Below, one piece after another: positions 16,105-25,995 of a DNA stretch of 64,000 nt (its first letter is position 1; every line of letters starts with the position of its first letter). A program made the position numbers and the translations under genes. The DNA comes from Lactobacillus panisapium (lineage in GTDB: Bacteria > Bacillota > Bacilli > Lactobacillales > Lactobacillaceae): positions 2,001,001 through 2,065,000 of the forward strand of contig NZ_CP048268.1 in NCBI RefSeq assembly GCF_019469265.1, written 5' to 3'. A model generated the notes under the pieces. It searched no databases, had not been told where the DNA came from, and worked only from the letters and a program-made list of their open reading frames with translations.

Positions 16105-16371
16105 CTATTCATCCGAGTTGAGCATTTCTTCTAATTCTTCAAAACTATGAGCCTCTGGCAGCTTCTTTTTCCCAGCTAAATCATCGGTCACTTTTTGTAA
16201 AGAGTCGCTTAGCTCTTGGTTAGGAAAAGAATAGTATTTAGGTAACCCATTGTTAGCTACAGTAGTAACTATCATTCGAACAAATTCAGAAATAGTCAAA
16301 CCATGATTAGCAAGTACTGCTTTTGCCTTATTTTTAGTTGCTGAATCAATTCTAGCTTCAATTCTATCCAT
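16105..16371 (-). CDS. RelB/DinJ-family antitoxin (orphan)
   Basis: An 88-residue ribbon-helix-helix antitoxin: MDRIEARIDSATKNKAKAVL, then HGLTISEFVRMIVTTVANNGLP, then a charged tail ending FEELEEMLNSDE. The ATG at 16371 follows GAGGTGG with ideal spacing; the open frame continues 16 codons further but without a ribosome site. It belongs to the toxin remnant downstream and remains intact. It may still repress its own promoter. Confidence 0.85.
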   Translation of the reverse strand: MDRIEARIDSATKNKAKAVLANHGLTISEFVRMIVTTVANNGLPKYYSFPNQELSDSLQKVTDDLAGKKKLPEAHSFEELEEMLNSDE

Positions 16372-16576
16372 ATTTACCACCTCATTGTTACTGTACGCCA
16401 AAAGTCGTACAAAAGTCATTATATAGTTTTAATCAATGATATTAAGAAGCGCCACTTTTTTAATTTAGCAGTTCTAGAGAACTAATTTCTACTTATGAGA
16501 TACTTAGTCATTCAACATATTTATTACAGAAAAAATCACATGAATCAAGGTAGAAAAATTAAAAGCTGTAATCAAG
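16372..16576. other. Intergenic stretch upstream of the orphan antitoxin
   Basis: AT-rich; apart from the antitoxin ribosome site, nothing convincing is seen on either strand. Confidence 0.4.
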
Positions 16577-16660
16577 AAAAAGCAGAAAAAACACTAAAAA
16601 ATGTTTTTCCCGCTTTATTTTAGTTTAAAGAGCTAGTTTCTTGCCAAACTCTTCTTTTTT
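16577..16660 (-). repeat. 3' structured module, copy 2 (after the immunity-like gene)
   Basis: On the minus strand, downstream of the immunity-like gene, AAGAGTTTGGCAAG...AACTAGCTCTT is followed by a terminator-like hairpin (AAAGCGGGAAAAACA / TGTTTTTTCTGCTTT). The arms differ from copy 1 at 15877-15957, yet both stems remain pairable. The segment GAAACTAGCTCTTT is identical in the two. Confidence 0.7.
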
Positions 16661-16681
16661 GTCTCTAAAAACTTAGTAAGC

Positions 16682-16930
16682 TTAAAACCAGGTAGTCGAA
16701 GATAAAGCAATATCGTCATTTTTATCTGGCTGATTTAACTTAGTAAGCAGGTCAATGCCCTCCTTAGATAGCGTCATGCTTCGAGCAAGCTCACTTAATT
16801 TGATTAATAACCTGCTTCGTACCTGATACTCATTTTCATGTTGCTTTAATTGCGAAATTGCGGCAGTAATTAAAGCTTGTTCATTTTTCTTGGGTAAGTT
16901 CTGCTTTTCTAATAACTTCAGTAAATTCAT
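16682..16930 (-). CDS. Bacteriocin immunity protein, enterocin A-immunity type
   Basis: An all-helical protein of about 82 residues that fits the pediocin-like (class IIa) immunity family: LLKLLEKQNLPKKNEQALITAAISQL, then EYQVRSRLLIKLSELARSM, then LSKEGIDLLTKL. Such proteins protect the cell from class II bacteriocins at the membrane. The ATG at 16930 is chosen; upstream in-frame starts (16963, 16942) are possible and ribosome sites are weak for all. No bacteriocin gene lies next to it, so it may be an orphan immunity gene that guards against bacteriocins of neighbours. Confidence 0.65.
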   Translation of the reverse strand: MNLLKLLEKQNLPKKNEQALITAAISQLKQHENEYQVRSRLLIKLSELARSMTLSKEGIDLLTKLNQPDKNDDIALSSTTWF

Positions 16931-17060
16931 TTTTACTACCATCTTTTCGATACCTAATAACATAGTATTTTAGGACTAGTTTGCCCTAATCATAGCAGTT
17001 TTAATTTTAATATATAACCAAAATTCTATCATGATTTCAAGCTAATGATTCATCAAAAAA

Positions 17061-17543
17061 TTAACTCTTGAACTTAATCGTTTGAATTTCTTGTCCGTGT
17101 TCGACTTCACCAGGTGAAATTGGTGAAATAGAATCAATAATATCCATATTAGTATAAACAATAATCACCGTATCATCATAATTTGCTCCAGTAATTGCCG
17201 CTGTGTCCATCTCAGCCAGCGGGGCACCTTGTTTAACTGAATCACCCTCTTGGACAAAGACATTAAAAGGTTCTCCCTTTAATTCAACCGTATCAATCCC
17301 CAAATGAACCAATATTTCCAAATTATTCTTTGCCGTGATTCCGATAGCGTGCTTGGTGGGAAAAACAGTAGTAATTTTACCTGCAATTGGAGCATAAATT
17401 TTCCCATCTGTTGGCTTAATCGCAAAGCCGTCTCCTAACATTTTAGTCGAAAACACTTCATCCTTGACTTCTGTGAGTGGCAACAATTCACCGTCTGCCG
17501 CCGCACTTACCGTAAAATCTTTCTTTTTAAATAAATTAAACAT
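17061..17543 (-). CDS. PTS EIIA component, glucose (Crr) type
   Basis: A 160-residue free-standing EIIA(Glc): AAADGELLPLTEVKDEVFS at the start, His65 in TKHAIGI and the phosphorylated His80 in LVHLGID. It is the last gene of the alpha-glucoside operon and supplies the EIIA that the EIICB protein at 18915-20534 lacks. It would phosphorylate the EIIB Cys of that transporter and could serve other glucose-superfamily permeases as well. Confidence 0.92.
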   Translation of the reverse strand: MFNLFKKKDFTVSAAADGELLPLTEVKDEVFSTKMLGDGFAIKPTDGKIYAPIAGKITTVFPTKHAIGITAKNNLEILVHLGIDTVELKGEPFNVFVQEGDSVKQGAPLAEMDTAAITGANYDDTVIIVYTNMDIIDSISPISPGEVEHGQEIQTIKFKS

Positions 17544-17556
17544 TTGTTATCACCTT

Positions 17557-18048
17557 TTACTTCTTACTACTTAACCAAATGGTCAAAATTAAACACAAGC
17601 CAAATATAAGCAGAAAAATTACTGAAGCTCCCCGAATCAGTTTATTATTACTCTGCTCTTTCTGGTTTATACCATTTGTGCGAACAAGTCCACCCATAGC
17701 CAATAATACGCAAATAAAATTGCCCGCCATGACTTGACCAATTGCCTGGTACAGCATAAAAAAGCGGTAAGTAGGTAAATCGGCTAAAATTTTTTCCTTA
17801 TTTAGCCACAAATAATAGCCAAAGATAAAGTTGATAATCATCATAACCATGTCAACCGCAATTATCGGAGTTGCCGTTAAGATCGCGGCTAAACTTTGTG
17901 CAGTTAAACTGGCTTCATAAGTAACAAAGCCGGCAAAAAATAGCGGTATGATAATTAAAGCAGCAATATAAGTGTTTAAAATTTTGCCGGTATCTAAATG
18001 TGCTCTATCTAAAAGTCTAATAACAAAATTGTTCGTTTTACTTATCAT
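17557..18048 (-). CDS. Four-helix membrane protein of unknown function in the alpha-glucoside operon
   Basis: A 163-residue protein with about four hydrophobic segments (starting near residues 25, 60, 100 and 140 from the ATG at 18048) and short polar links. The start chosen overlaps the end of the RpiR gene by 11 bases, so the two are probably translated together; a longer frame from 18081 exists. I do not recognise the family. Its fixed position between the regulator and EIIA suggests a link with the transport system, but that is inference only. Confidence 0.6.
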   Translation of the reverse strand: MISKTNNFVIRLLDRAHLDTGKILNTYIAALIIIPLFFAGFVTYEASLTAQSLAAILTATPIIAVDMVMMIINFIFGYYLWLNKEKILADLPTYRFFMLYQAIGQVMAGNFICVLLAMGGLVRTNGINQKEQSNNKLIRGASVIFLLIFGLCLILTIWLSSKK

Positions 18049-18829
18049 TTTGTTCACTTTTTTCTTTCCGCCAAATATCAAACTTATTTACCAAAAAATC
18101 AACTAATGAATAAGCCATAATAAATGAGGCGTTTTTAGTAGTAGTAAATTTAATTGTAGGATAGTAAAAATTATAATCAGAAAGCGAAGCAAGTTCGTTC
18201 TGCTTTAAGTCCGTGAAAGAAACGTAACGTAACTTATTATTAACTAATTCAAACTTCGTTAGTTCGTCATTAATTTCTTTATTATCGCCTGTGTATGAAA
18301 TAATAAACAGCATATCCCCTTTTTGCGCAATTTTACCCACCATTTCCAACTCGCTAATCGCGGCAGGCAGTACAATCGAAGAAATACCAAAAAGTAACAA
18401 TTCATGCGATAAATAATTGGATAACATTTGCTGAATCCAGCCTGTTGAATAAATATAAACGTTACTAGCATTGCTTAGCTCAGTATAAAATTTGGCTAAA
18501 TCAAGCGAGTCAAAGTATTTACGTAAATTCTCAGTTTCTTTTTCCAGATCTGCTCCAAAGTTATTGGCAAAGTTCATTTTATTGTTATTCTGCTCATTTT
18601 CTAAGCAAACCTCATTTAAATAAAATTTTAATTCGGTATAGCCACTTAGACCAAGATGCTTACACAAACGAAAAATTGCCGATCTCGAAACATACAATTT
18701 TTCTGCTAATTCGGAAAGACTCAAGTTCTTACACAATTTAGCATTGTCTAGAACAAATTGAATGATCCGTATTTCAGAATCATTCAACTTGCTACTATTT
18801 TGATAAATTAGGGATTTTAATTTTGACAT
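18038..18829 (-). CDS. RpiR-family regulator of the alpha-glucoside operon
   Basis: A 263-residue regulator: N-terminal HTH_6 domain (LNDSEIRIIQFVLDN, LSLSELAEKLYVSRSAIFRLCKHLG, residues about 16-60) and a C-terminal SIS domain (about 110-240; YIYSTGWIQQ, IISYTGDN) that would bind a phosphosugar. It lies downstream of the EIICB gene in the same direction, with a small gap (86 bases) holding a possible promoter. The palindromes at 22018-22063 upstream of the GH4 gene are the likely operators. Confidence 0.88.
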   Translation of the reverse strand: MSKLKSLIYQNSSKLNDSEIRIIQFVLDNAKLCKNLSLSELAEKLYVSRSAIFRLCKHLGLSGYTELKFYLNEVCLENEQNNNKMNFANNFGADLEKETENLRKYFDSLDLAKFYTELSNASNVYIYSTGWIQQMLSNYLSHELLLFGISSIVLPAAISELEMVGKIAQKGDMLFIISYTGDNKEINDELTKFELVNNKLRYVSFTDLKQNELASLSDYNFYYPTIKFTTTKNASFIMAYSLVDFLVNKFDIWRKEKSEQNDK

Positions 18830-18882
18830 TAATACGCTCCATATAAAATAGTTACTAATTCATTATACTTAACTTTTAATTA

Positions 18883-18896
18883 TAAAAGCGCTTTAA
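18883..18896. promoter_or_regulatory. cre-like site before the RpiR gene
   Basis: TAAAAGCGCTTTAA is a perfect palindrome and differs from the ideal CcpA site TGAAAGCGCTTTCA at two symmetric positions. It lies between the EIICB gene and the regulator start. Confidence 0.45.
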
Positions 18897-18914
18897 AGTC
18901 ATTGAGCTTTAATC

Positions 18915-20534
18915 CTAATTAAGATCGTTTTTCATTAATTCTTGCATAGCTTCAAGAACTTGAGCAACATCTAGCCCCACAATAACTTGGATGGCTTTGC
19001 CATGATGCACAACGTTGATTGCTTTCGCCTCTTTAAACTGGTCATCGGAACCCATTTTAGTGGGATCCTTGACCGATACTCGCAAGCGGGTCGCACAAGA
19101 ACTTAATTCAGTAATATTTGCGGAACCGCCTAGCAAGTCGAGAAAGGCCGTAGCCCTAGTAATGTAGGGATCACTTTCCACCGCATTATCTGAAGTTTGA
19201 GCCTGCTGTTTGGCCTTTTTAGCTTGATATTCTTTCTTATTTAACAAATGAACATCTTCGTCGTCTTCTTCTCGGCCGGGAGTAATATAATTAAACTTTT
19301 CAATCATAATCTTAAAAACAAAGAATGTGATAACGGCAAAAACAATACCGACAAGAAACTCAACCAAATAGGTTTGCCAGTGATTATTCCATAACGGAAT
19401 CCAATTTTCTGCGGCAATATCAATTGCACCGCCAGTCATGTTACCTACGACACCGAGACTAAACATAATCGTATTCATTGTCGCTGAAAGTAAAGAATAA
19501 ATAATCCATAATACTGGTGCAGCAAAGAGATAAGTAAAATCAATTGGCTCTGTGATACCTGCAAGAAATGAAGTTAAAGCGGCTGGTATTAGCAATGCCG
19601 AAGTTTGCTTTTTCTTATTCTTTTTGGCAGTAGCATAAAATGCTAAACAAATGACTGGTGCAAGAAAGATTTTTTCATTGCCATATAATTGGAAGCCTAA
19701 TTGCGGAGCCAATTGTTTCAGTGGATGAGTGCTTAAAGCAAATTGCGTTAGGTGCTTTAACCAATAAGGCTGCAGTCCCCCAGCAACAACTGCAGGTCCA
19801 AACTGAAATGGAATATAGACAAGATGGTGTAGCCCAGTAGGAATCAAAACCCGGTTTAAAAAGTTGTAAATCCAAATACCAACAACACCGCTATTTACAA
19901 TAAAATGCTGCATCCCCGTAATGCCTAACTGTACTTTCGGCCAACCCCAGCAAGTTAAAAGTGCTAATGGGATCATGACAAAGAAGCCAAGAATATAGAC
20001 ATATGTTGAGCCTTGAAAAGTACCAAGCCATTCCGGTAATTTTTTATCAAAATAGCGGTTGTGCAGCCAAATTACAATTCCGGCTACAATTAAGGCACCA
20101 ATAATACTGGTATCGAGCGTTTTAATTCCCGCTATTTCTGTCAAACCATGGTTGGTGGAATTCTCCACAATCTGAATCTTGTTAAAATTCGGAATGCCAA
20201 AGCTTGCTCCCCAGTGACTTAAGATAGCACCGACAAAATAGTTATAGGTTAGATAGGTAATTACCGCCTCCATAGCGGCTCTTCCTTGCGATTTATTAGC
20301 AAGGCCTATCGGTAATCCAACTACGAATAATAATGCCTCTTGCTTGAATACCGTCCACCCACCGGCGTTAATTGTATCCCAAACTGAATTCCACGTAGTT
20401 CCTGGGTTTGCCAAAGAGCCAAAAACGGCTTGATTGGTAAATAAACTGCCTAAAGCGACCACGATTCCCGCAAATGAGAATAGCAGCACCGGAACAAACA
20501 TGGCAGCACCAAATTTTTGGAATTTCTGCATCAT
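18915..20534 (-). CDS. Alpha-glucoside PTS EIICB permease
   Basis: A protein of 539 residues with a glucose-superfamily EIIC domain (about residues 1-420, ten or so membrane segments, with TEPIDFTYLFAAPV as the sugar-binding region) joined by a charged linker to an EIIB domain. The phosphorylated Cys is in LSSCATRLRVSV. There is no EIIA domain; that is supplied by the gene at 17061-17543. Partnership with a GH4 6-phospho-alpha-glucosidase points to maltose, trehalulose, isomaltulose or similar alpha-glucosides as substrates. The start is set at ATG 20534 behind AGGGGGG. Confidence 0.92.
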   Translation of the reverse strand: MMQKFQKFGAAMFVPVLLFSFAGIVVALGSLFTNQAVFGSLANPGTTWNSVWDTINAGGWTVFKQEALLFVVGLPIGLANKSQGRAAMEAVITYLTYNYFVGAILSHWGASFGIPNFNKIQIVENSTNHGLTEIAGIKTLDTSIIGALIVAGIVIWLHNRYFDKKLPEWLGTFQGSTYVYILGFFVMIPLALLTCWGWPKVQLGITGMQHFIVNSGVVGIWIYNFLNRVLIPTGLHHLVYIPFQFGPAVVAGGLQPYWLKHLTQFALSTHPLKQLAPQLGFQLYGNEKIFLAPVICLAFYATAKKNKKKQTSALLIPAALTSFLAGITEPIDFTYLFAAPVLWIIYSLLSATMNTIMFSLGVVGNMTGGAIDIAAENWIPLWNNHWQTYLVEFLVGIVFAVITFFVFKIMIEKFNYITPGREEDDEDVHLLNKKEYQAKKAKQQAQTSDNAVESDPYITRATAFLDLLGGSANITELSSCATRLRVSVKDPTKMGSDDQFKEAKAINVVHHGKAIQVIVGLDVAQVLEAMQELMKNDLN

Positions 20535-20556
20535 AAGCAATCATCCCCCCTAACAA

Positions 20557-21918
<1,362 letters not shown>

Positions 21919-22017
21919 TCAAATTGCCCAATTTGAGCTGTCTTCATAAGCTAGCTTATTTATATTTATATCAGATTTTGCTCATTTTGTATCCGCTTTC
22001 TGAAAAAGCGAATAAGT

Positions 22018-22063
22018 ATTTCATAACTTGAAATAAGCGTTTCGCGCGCTGAAATATATTTCA
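22018..22063. promoter_or_regulatory. Two palindromes upstream of the GH4 gene, probable RpiR operators
   Basis: ATTTCATAACTTGAAAT (22018-22034) and TGAAATATATTTCA (22050-22063) are both inverted repeats of the half-site TGAAAT, with centres about 30 bases apart. RpiR-family operators are commonly such repeats. Confidence 0.6.
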
Positions 22064-22094
22064 AAAAGAATTATCCCAAGATCCAGTTGTACTA

Positions 22095-22131
22095 AAAAAG
22101 CACTGTAGTTACTCACCTACAGTGCTTTTAA
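22095..22131 (-). terminator. Terminator of the 310-residue membrane protein gene
   Basis: AAAGCACTGTAG pairs with CTACAGTGCTTT around an 8-nt loop, followed on the minus strand by T residues. A second inverted repeat (TTTTTAACTGGC 22152-22163 / GCCAGTTAAAAA 22210-22221) lies between it and the gene. Confidence 0.8.
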
Positions 22132-22235
22132 AATGATTTTTAAAGTTAAAGTTTTTAACTGGCAAAAACAATTTTTCTATTACTTTAAAGCCAAAATTAT
22201 TATTAACGAGCCAGTTAAAAATGATTAAATCTTGG

Positions 22236-23168
22236 TCACTCAAACCGGTCTTTCTTAATTACACGATAAATGGAAATGACCAACACTAAGATTGCACAGA
22301 GCATGGCAACGTATGCCATAGGACCAACACTAATTGCAGCTTGTGCTTGCTGACTAGCCATTCGGTTTTCCACCGCGTATTCCACAATCCATTTACGCAA
22401 TAACCGTGGAGTCAAAATAAAAGTTACGGTAGCAATGACTGATGCGACTAGTGCCGTATTTCGTGAATAAGGCTCACGGAAAAACTGTGCCATGACGCAG
22501 AATGCTGGTGCTATCATCAACACAAGAACCCAAATAATAATCAATCTGCCGGCGCTGCTATTCATCATTTGCGCACTATTAGTCGCATAGCGGTACTTGC
22601 CCCAAAGCTGTCCCCCAGTAAAAGTATTGAGCAAGCTAAGAATATATGAGCCTTGTTGCCCATAAACACCGCCACGATTCGATAAAACGCCTTGGATAAC
22701 CTGTAAGCCATCGGTAGAGCCTGCTTCTGGGAAATTAACAGTGACAACTTTTTTCATATAAGTTGCTAAAAACATGAGAATAGAGCCACCGAATTGCAGT
22801 GCACGCAGCATATTAAGCTTTCTGGAAGCCTTCATTTTAAATTCCAAGCTGAGAACACGATCTGGGTGATGGCTATGACCGATGATGAAAATGCCGACAG
22901 CCACTATTATTGCTAATAACAGTAACAACCACCATAATTTAGCCATCACAAAAAAGATGGCTAATACAACAATCGCCACTGCAACATAAGGTCGATCAGA
23001 AAAGATTTCCCAAAAGTTTAGTTTAAGGTGACGGTAATCAGCACGCGTTGATCCAGCCGGATTTTCTTTAACGGGCCTTTGGGTAGCAGCAGGACTAACC
23101 GTTTCATCATTTTCACTCGCATACTTTTTGCGATATTCACGTCTGGTCATATGTGAATCCTGACTCAT
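22236..23168 (-). CDS. Membrane protein of unknown function
   Basis: A 310-residue protein. The first 55 residues are charged and cytoplasmic-looking (REYRKKY, many Glu and Pro); then come two close hydrophobic segments (about 60-95) and at least three more (about 120-140, 215-240, 245-305). Between them lies a Gly/Ser/Asn-rich loop (about 145-205) that is probably outside. The ribosome site GGGAGGG is strong. I cannot assign a family. It is divergent from the MFS gene at 23314 and has its own terminator. Confidence 0.7.
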   Translation of the reverse strand: MSQDSHMTRREYRKKYASENDETVSPAATQRPVKENPAGSTRADYRHLKLNFWEIFSDRPYVAVAIVVLAIFFVMAKLWWLLLLLAIIVAVGIFIIGHSHHPDRVLSLEFKMKASRKLNMLRALQFGGSILMFLATYMKKVVTVNFPEAGSTDGLQVIQGVLSNRGGVYGQQGSYILSLLNTFTGGQLWGKYRYATNSAQMMNSSAGRLIIIWVLVLMIAPAFCVMAQFFREPYSRNTALVASVIATVTFILTPRLLRKWIVEYAVENRMASQQAQAAISVGPMAYVAMLCAILVLVISIYRVIKKDRFE

Positions 23169-23313
23169 ACAGCACCCTCCCTTTCAGAAACAATATCCTA
23201 TCACGTTTTGGAGCTAAGTTTACCTTTTTTTGCAAATTCTTAGCAATTTTATTGTGCTAGAATAAAAAAGATAATGTTTTTGTTAAAAATTCAAACGGAA
23301 AGATGAGGATACT

Positions 23314-24552
23314 TTGAAAAGTTCAGATAAGTTGCCAGCTGGATGGCACAAAGCCTTTTATACCCTATGGCTAGGTTGTTTCATTACGGGAATGGGTTAC
23401 TCAATGACAATGCCCTTTATTTCACTGTTTATTGCCGACCTTGGTCATTATAGTCAATTACAAATCAGTCTTTACTCAGGCTTGGCCTTTGCGATGACAT
23501 TTATTGCCCAGGCAATAGTTTCACCTTATTGGGGCAATTTAGCTGACCGTAAGGGCCGCAAATTGATGTGTATGCGTGCTTCAGGCGTAATGGCTCTGAC
23601 CATCACAGCTACTGGGTTTGCTCCCAATGCAATTTACATCATTGTCATGCGGTTTATTCAGGGAGCTTTTTCTGGCTACATTAATAATGCTACCGCATTG
23701 ATTGCTGGTGAAACTCCTCATCAAAAAAGCGGCTGGGTTATGAGCCAAATGATGACCGCCGGAACTGCTGGCAACCTAGTTGGACCTTTACTTGGCGGGG
23801 TTTTGTCTAACTTCTTTGGTAACTGGCTTGGCGGAGCCTGGGGATACCGGATTCCCTTCTTCATCACTGGATTCTTAATGGTGTTAGTCTTCTTTGGCTC
23901 AACTTTCTTAGTTCACGAAAAATTCACCCCAGTTTCGCGTGAAGAAATGAAACCAATGAAAGAAATTATGCATACTTTGCCTAATGTTAAGTTAATTATT
24001 GCGATGTTTGCAACAACGCTGTTAGTTCAAGCCGCCAACATGTCAATTGACCCGATTGTTTCACTTTACGTCAAATCAATGATGCCCAACAGTAAAAATA
24101 TTGCCTTTGTTGCTGGTGTCGTTGCTGCAACACCGGGGCTTGGTACGTTGATTGCCGCTTCCAAAATCGGCCACAAAATGGACGAAATTGGTCCGCTAAA
24201 GATTCTTCGCGTTGGGCTAATTGTTGGCGCCATCCTCTTTGTTCCAATGGCACTCACACATTCACCGTGGGTATTAGCTGGATTGCGCTTTTTGCTGGGA
24301 ATTGCCAGTGCCGCAATGCTGCCGGCAGCGCAGACGGTTTTAACTCTTAACACGCCACCAGAAAGCTTTGGTCGCATTTTCAGTTACAACCAGTCCTTTC
24401 AGGCGGTCGGATCAGTCTTTGGTTCACTAATGGGGTCAACCATATCCGGAGTATTTAATTATGCGACTGTCTTTTGGACTACTGGCCTAACTTTATTGAT
24501 AAACTTTATTTTGATTATCTTCTTTAGTTTTCACCAACCCAAACGGCAGTAG
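23314..24552 (+). CDS. MFS drug-efflux-type transporter
   Basis: A 412-residue protein with 12 predicted membrane helices. The motif between helices 2 and 3 is GNLADRKGRKL, and helix 5 carries the drug-antiporter-like GNLVGPLLGG. It resembles the PmrA/multidrug MFS group of lactic acid bacteria. The start is TTG at 23314 with GATGAGGATAC before it. It stands alone and ends in a bidirectional terminator shared with the next gene. The substrate is not predictable. Confidence 0.85.
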   Translation: MKSSDKLPAGWHKAFYTLWLGCFITGMGYSMTMPFISLFIADLGHYSQLQISLYSGLAFAMTFIAQAIVSPYWGNLADRKGRKLMCMRASGVMALTITATGFAPNAIYIIVMRFIQGAFSGYINNATALIAGETPHQKSGWVMSQMMTAGTAGNLVGPLLGGVLSNFFGNWLGGAWGYRIPFFITGFLMVLVFFGSTFLVHEKFTPVSREEMKPMKEIMHTLPNVKLIIAMFATTLLVQAANMSIDPIVSLYVKSMMPNSKNIAFVAGVVAATPGLGTLIAASKIGHKMDEIGPLKILRVGLIVGAILFVPMALTHSPWVLAGLRFLLGIASAAMLPAAQTVLTLNTPPESFGRIFSYNQSFQAVGSVFGSLMGSTISGVFNYATVFWTTGLTLLINFILIIFFSFHQPKRQ

Positions 24553-24583
24553 ACAATAACTATTAAAAAAGCAAATAAAAACT

Positions 24584-24624
24584 AAAGGACTAGTTCGAGC
24601 TATTAGCTTAGAACTAGTCCTTTT
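24584..24624. terminator. Bidirectional terminator between two MFS genes
   Basis: AAAGGACTAGTTC pairs with GAACTAGTCCTTT around a 14-nt loop, between convergent genes. Confidence 0.9.
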
Positions 24625-24656
24625 AGCTTGTTCTTAAATTCAGTAAAAAACCGGAC

Positions 24657-25886
24657 TTAATTTTCTTTGGTTTTAATCATAACCACAACCGTAATACTGA
24701 AAACTATAATACTGGTAATCAGCATCCCTATCAGCGCAACGTTAGCATTTGATGCCGCTGAAATACTAGTAAACAGGATTGTCATTAATGGTGTAATCAC
24801 TAACAAAATTGTATTTAACAGGCCAACTGATGATGACAAAATCTTGCGGTCAACCGTTGCAACCAGCCACTGCGTTAACTTCGGACTAGCTGTTCCTACA
24901 AAAAAGCCTAATAAGGCATAAGTAACTAAACAAAAAATTATTTGTTTACTCATCGTGGAAACGAGAACGCAGGCTGCAGAGAATAAAGCCAGTAAGACGA
25001 TCACATAGACCGAAACCTTTTTGAAAATCATTGTTCCGACAATACTACCTAAAGCGGAGCCCACCGCTGCTGCCGCGCCAATAACTGCAATTGTGAAAGT
25101 ATAGGTGCCAATGACCATTATACTTTTATTGCCGGCAACGACAATCGATAATATTGGCTCAATTGTACTCAAGATACCATTCATTAAGGCAATAACCATC
25201 ACGGTAGTTAACAGGCCACTCGCCTTTTTAACCTGGCGAAAAGACAAGGCAAGCGTACTTAAAAAGCTCTGCTCATCAACATCTTGATTAATTGCTGCAT
25301 CCTTATTTTTACGGGCAATCGACAAATAAATTAGGCCAGCAGCAATGAAAGTTAAGCCGTTAATAACTGCTAGAGTTGAATAAGACATGAACAATAACAG
25401 GCCTGAGCCGACAAACTGGGCAATGGTCGTAATCACCTGGGAAACGCCGCTTGTAAAACCCGTTGCCTTGGCAACTTGGTCTTCTTCCACTAAATCAACT
25501 ATTAAAGGTGTGGACAGTCCGCTTGAGTATGTTCCGGCTGTATCAGAAATGAAGTTAATAACGATAACCATCATTACCAGATTCCAACCGGCAATATTTT
25601 GACTAAAAAGAAAACCAACTAATAAATAGAGTGCCCCCCTAATCATTGCAAGCCAAACAATCTTTTCGTATTTGTTATGCGTCCGATCGGCAAGATAGCC
25701 CCCGACACTTGAAAGCAGTCTAGGTACCGACTCGGAAATGGCAATCAGTGAAAGAGCTAATGAGTAATTTTTTAACTTACTAGCATAAGTCATCAAGGCT
25801 AAGTAAAAAAGAATATCGCCAGCACTTGATAGGATACTAGCGATTGAAAATCGGCGATAATATTTATTTTTGAAAAATATGTCCAT
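24657..25886 (-). CDS. MFS transporter, Rgg-linked
   Basis: A 409-residue transporter with about 12 helices; the helix 2-3 loop reads GGYLADRTHNKYEKIV. It is of the MFS_3/macrolide-efflux-like type. The ATG follows GAGGGAG. It is divergent from the Rgg-like regulator at 25996, with a 109-base shared control region. Such pairs often form a unit in which the regulator responds to a peptide and the transporter is its target; that is an inference from context. Confidence 0.82.
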   Translation of the reverse strand: MDIFFKNKYYRRFSIASILSSAGDILFYLALMTYASKLKNYSLALSLIAISESVPRLLSSVGGYLADRTHNKYEKIVWLAMIRGALYLLVGFLFSQNIAGWNLVMMVIVINFISDTAGTYSSGLSTPLIVDLVEEDQVAKATGFTSGVSQVITTIAQFVGSGLLLFMSYSTLAVINGLTFIAAGLIYLSIARKNKDAAINQDVDEQSFLSTLALSFRQVKKASGLLTTVMVIALMNGILSTIEPILSIVVAGNKSIMVIGTYTFTIAVIGAAAAVGSALGSIVGTMIFKKVSVYVIVLLALFSAACVLVSTMSKQIIFCLVTYALLGFFVGTASPKLTQWLVATVDRKILSSSVGLLNTILLVITPLMTILFTSISAASNANVALIGMLITSIIVFSITVVVMIKTKEN

Positions 25887-25995
25887 GAATTAATTTACTC
25901 CCTCTATTTATTTACTGATAACATAATTATATTTGTGTTAAAATTTTAAATAGTGAAAGTGTCATATATGAAACTAATTTTTCGGAGAAATTTTA

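Noticed and set aside
22152..22221. Inverted repeat TTTTTAACTGGC / GCCAGTTAAAAA as a separate regulatory element
   Set aside because: The 46-base loop and position between a gene end and a stronger terminator make a specific role doubtful; noted only with that terminator.
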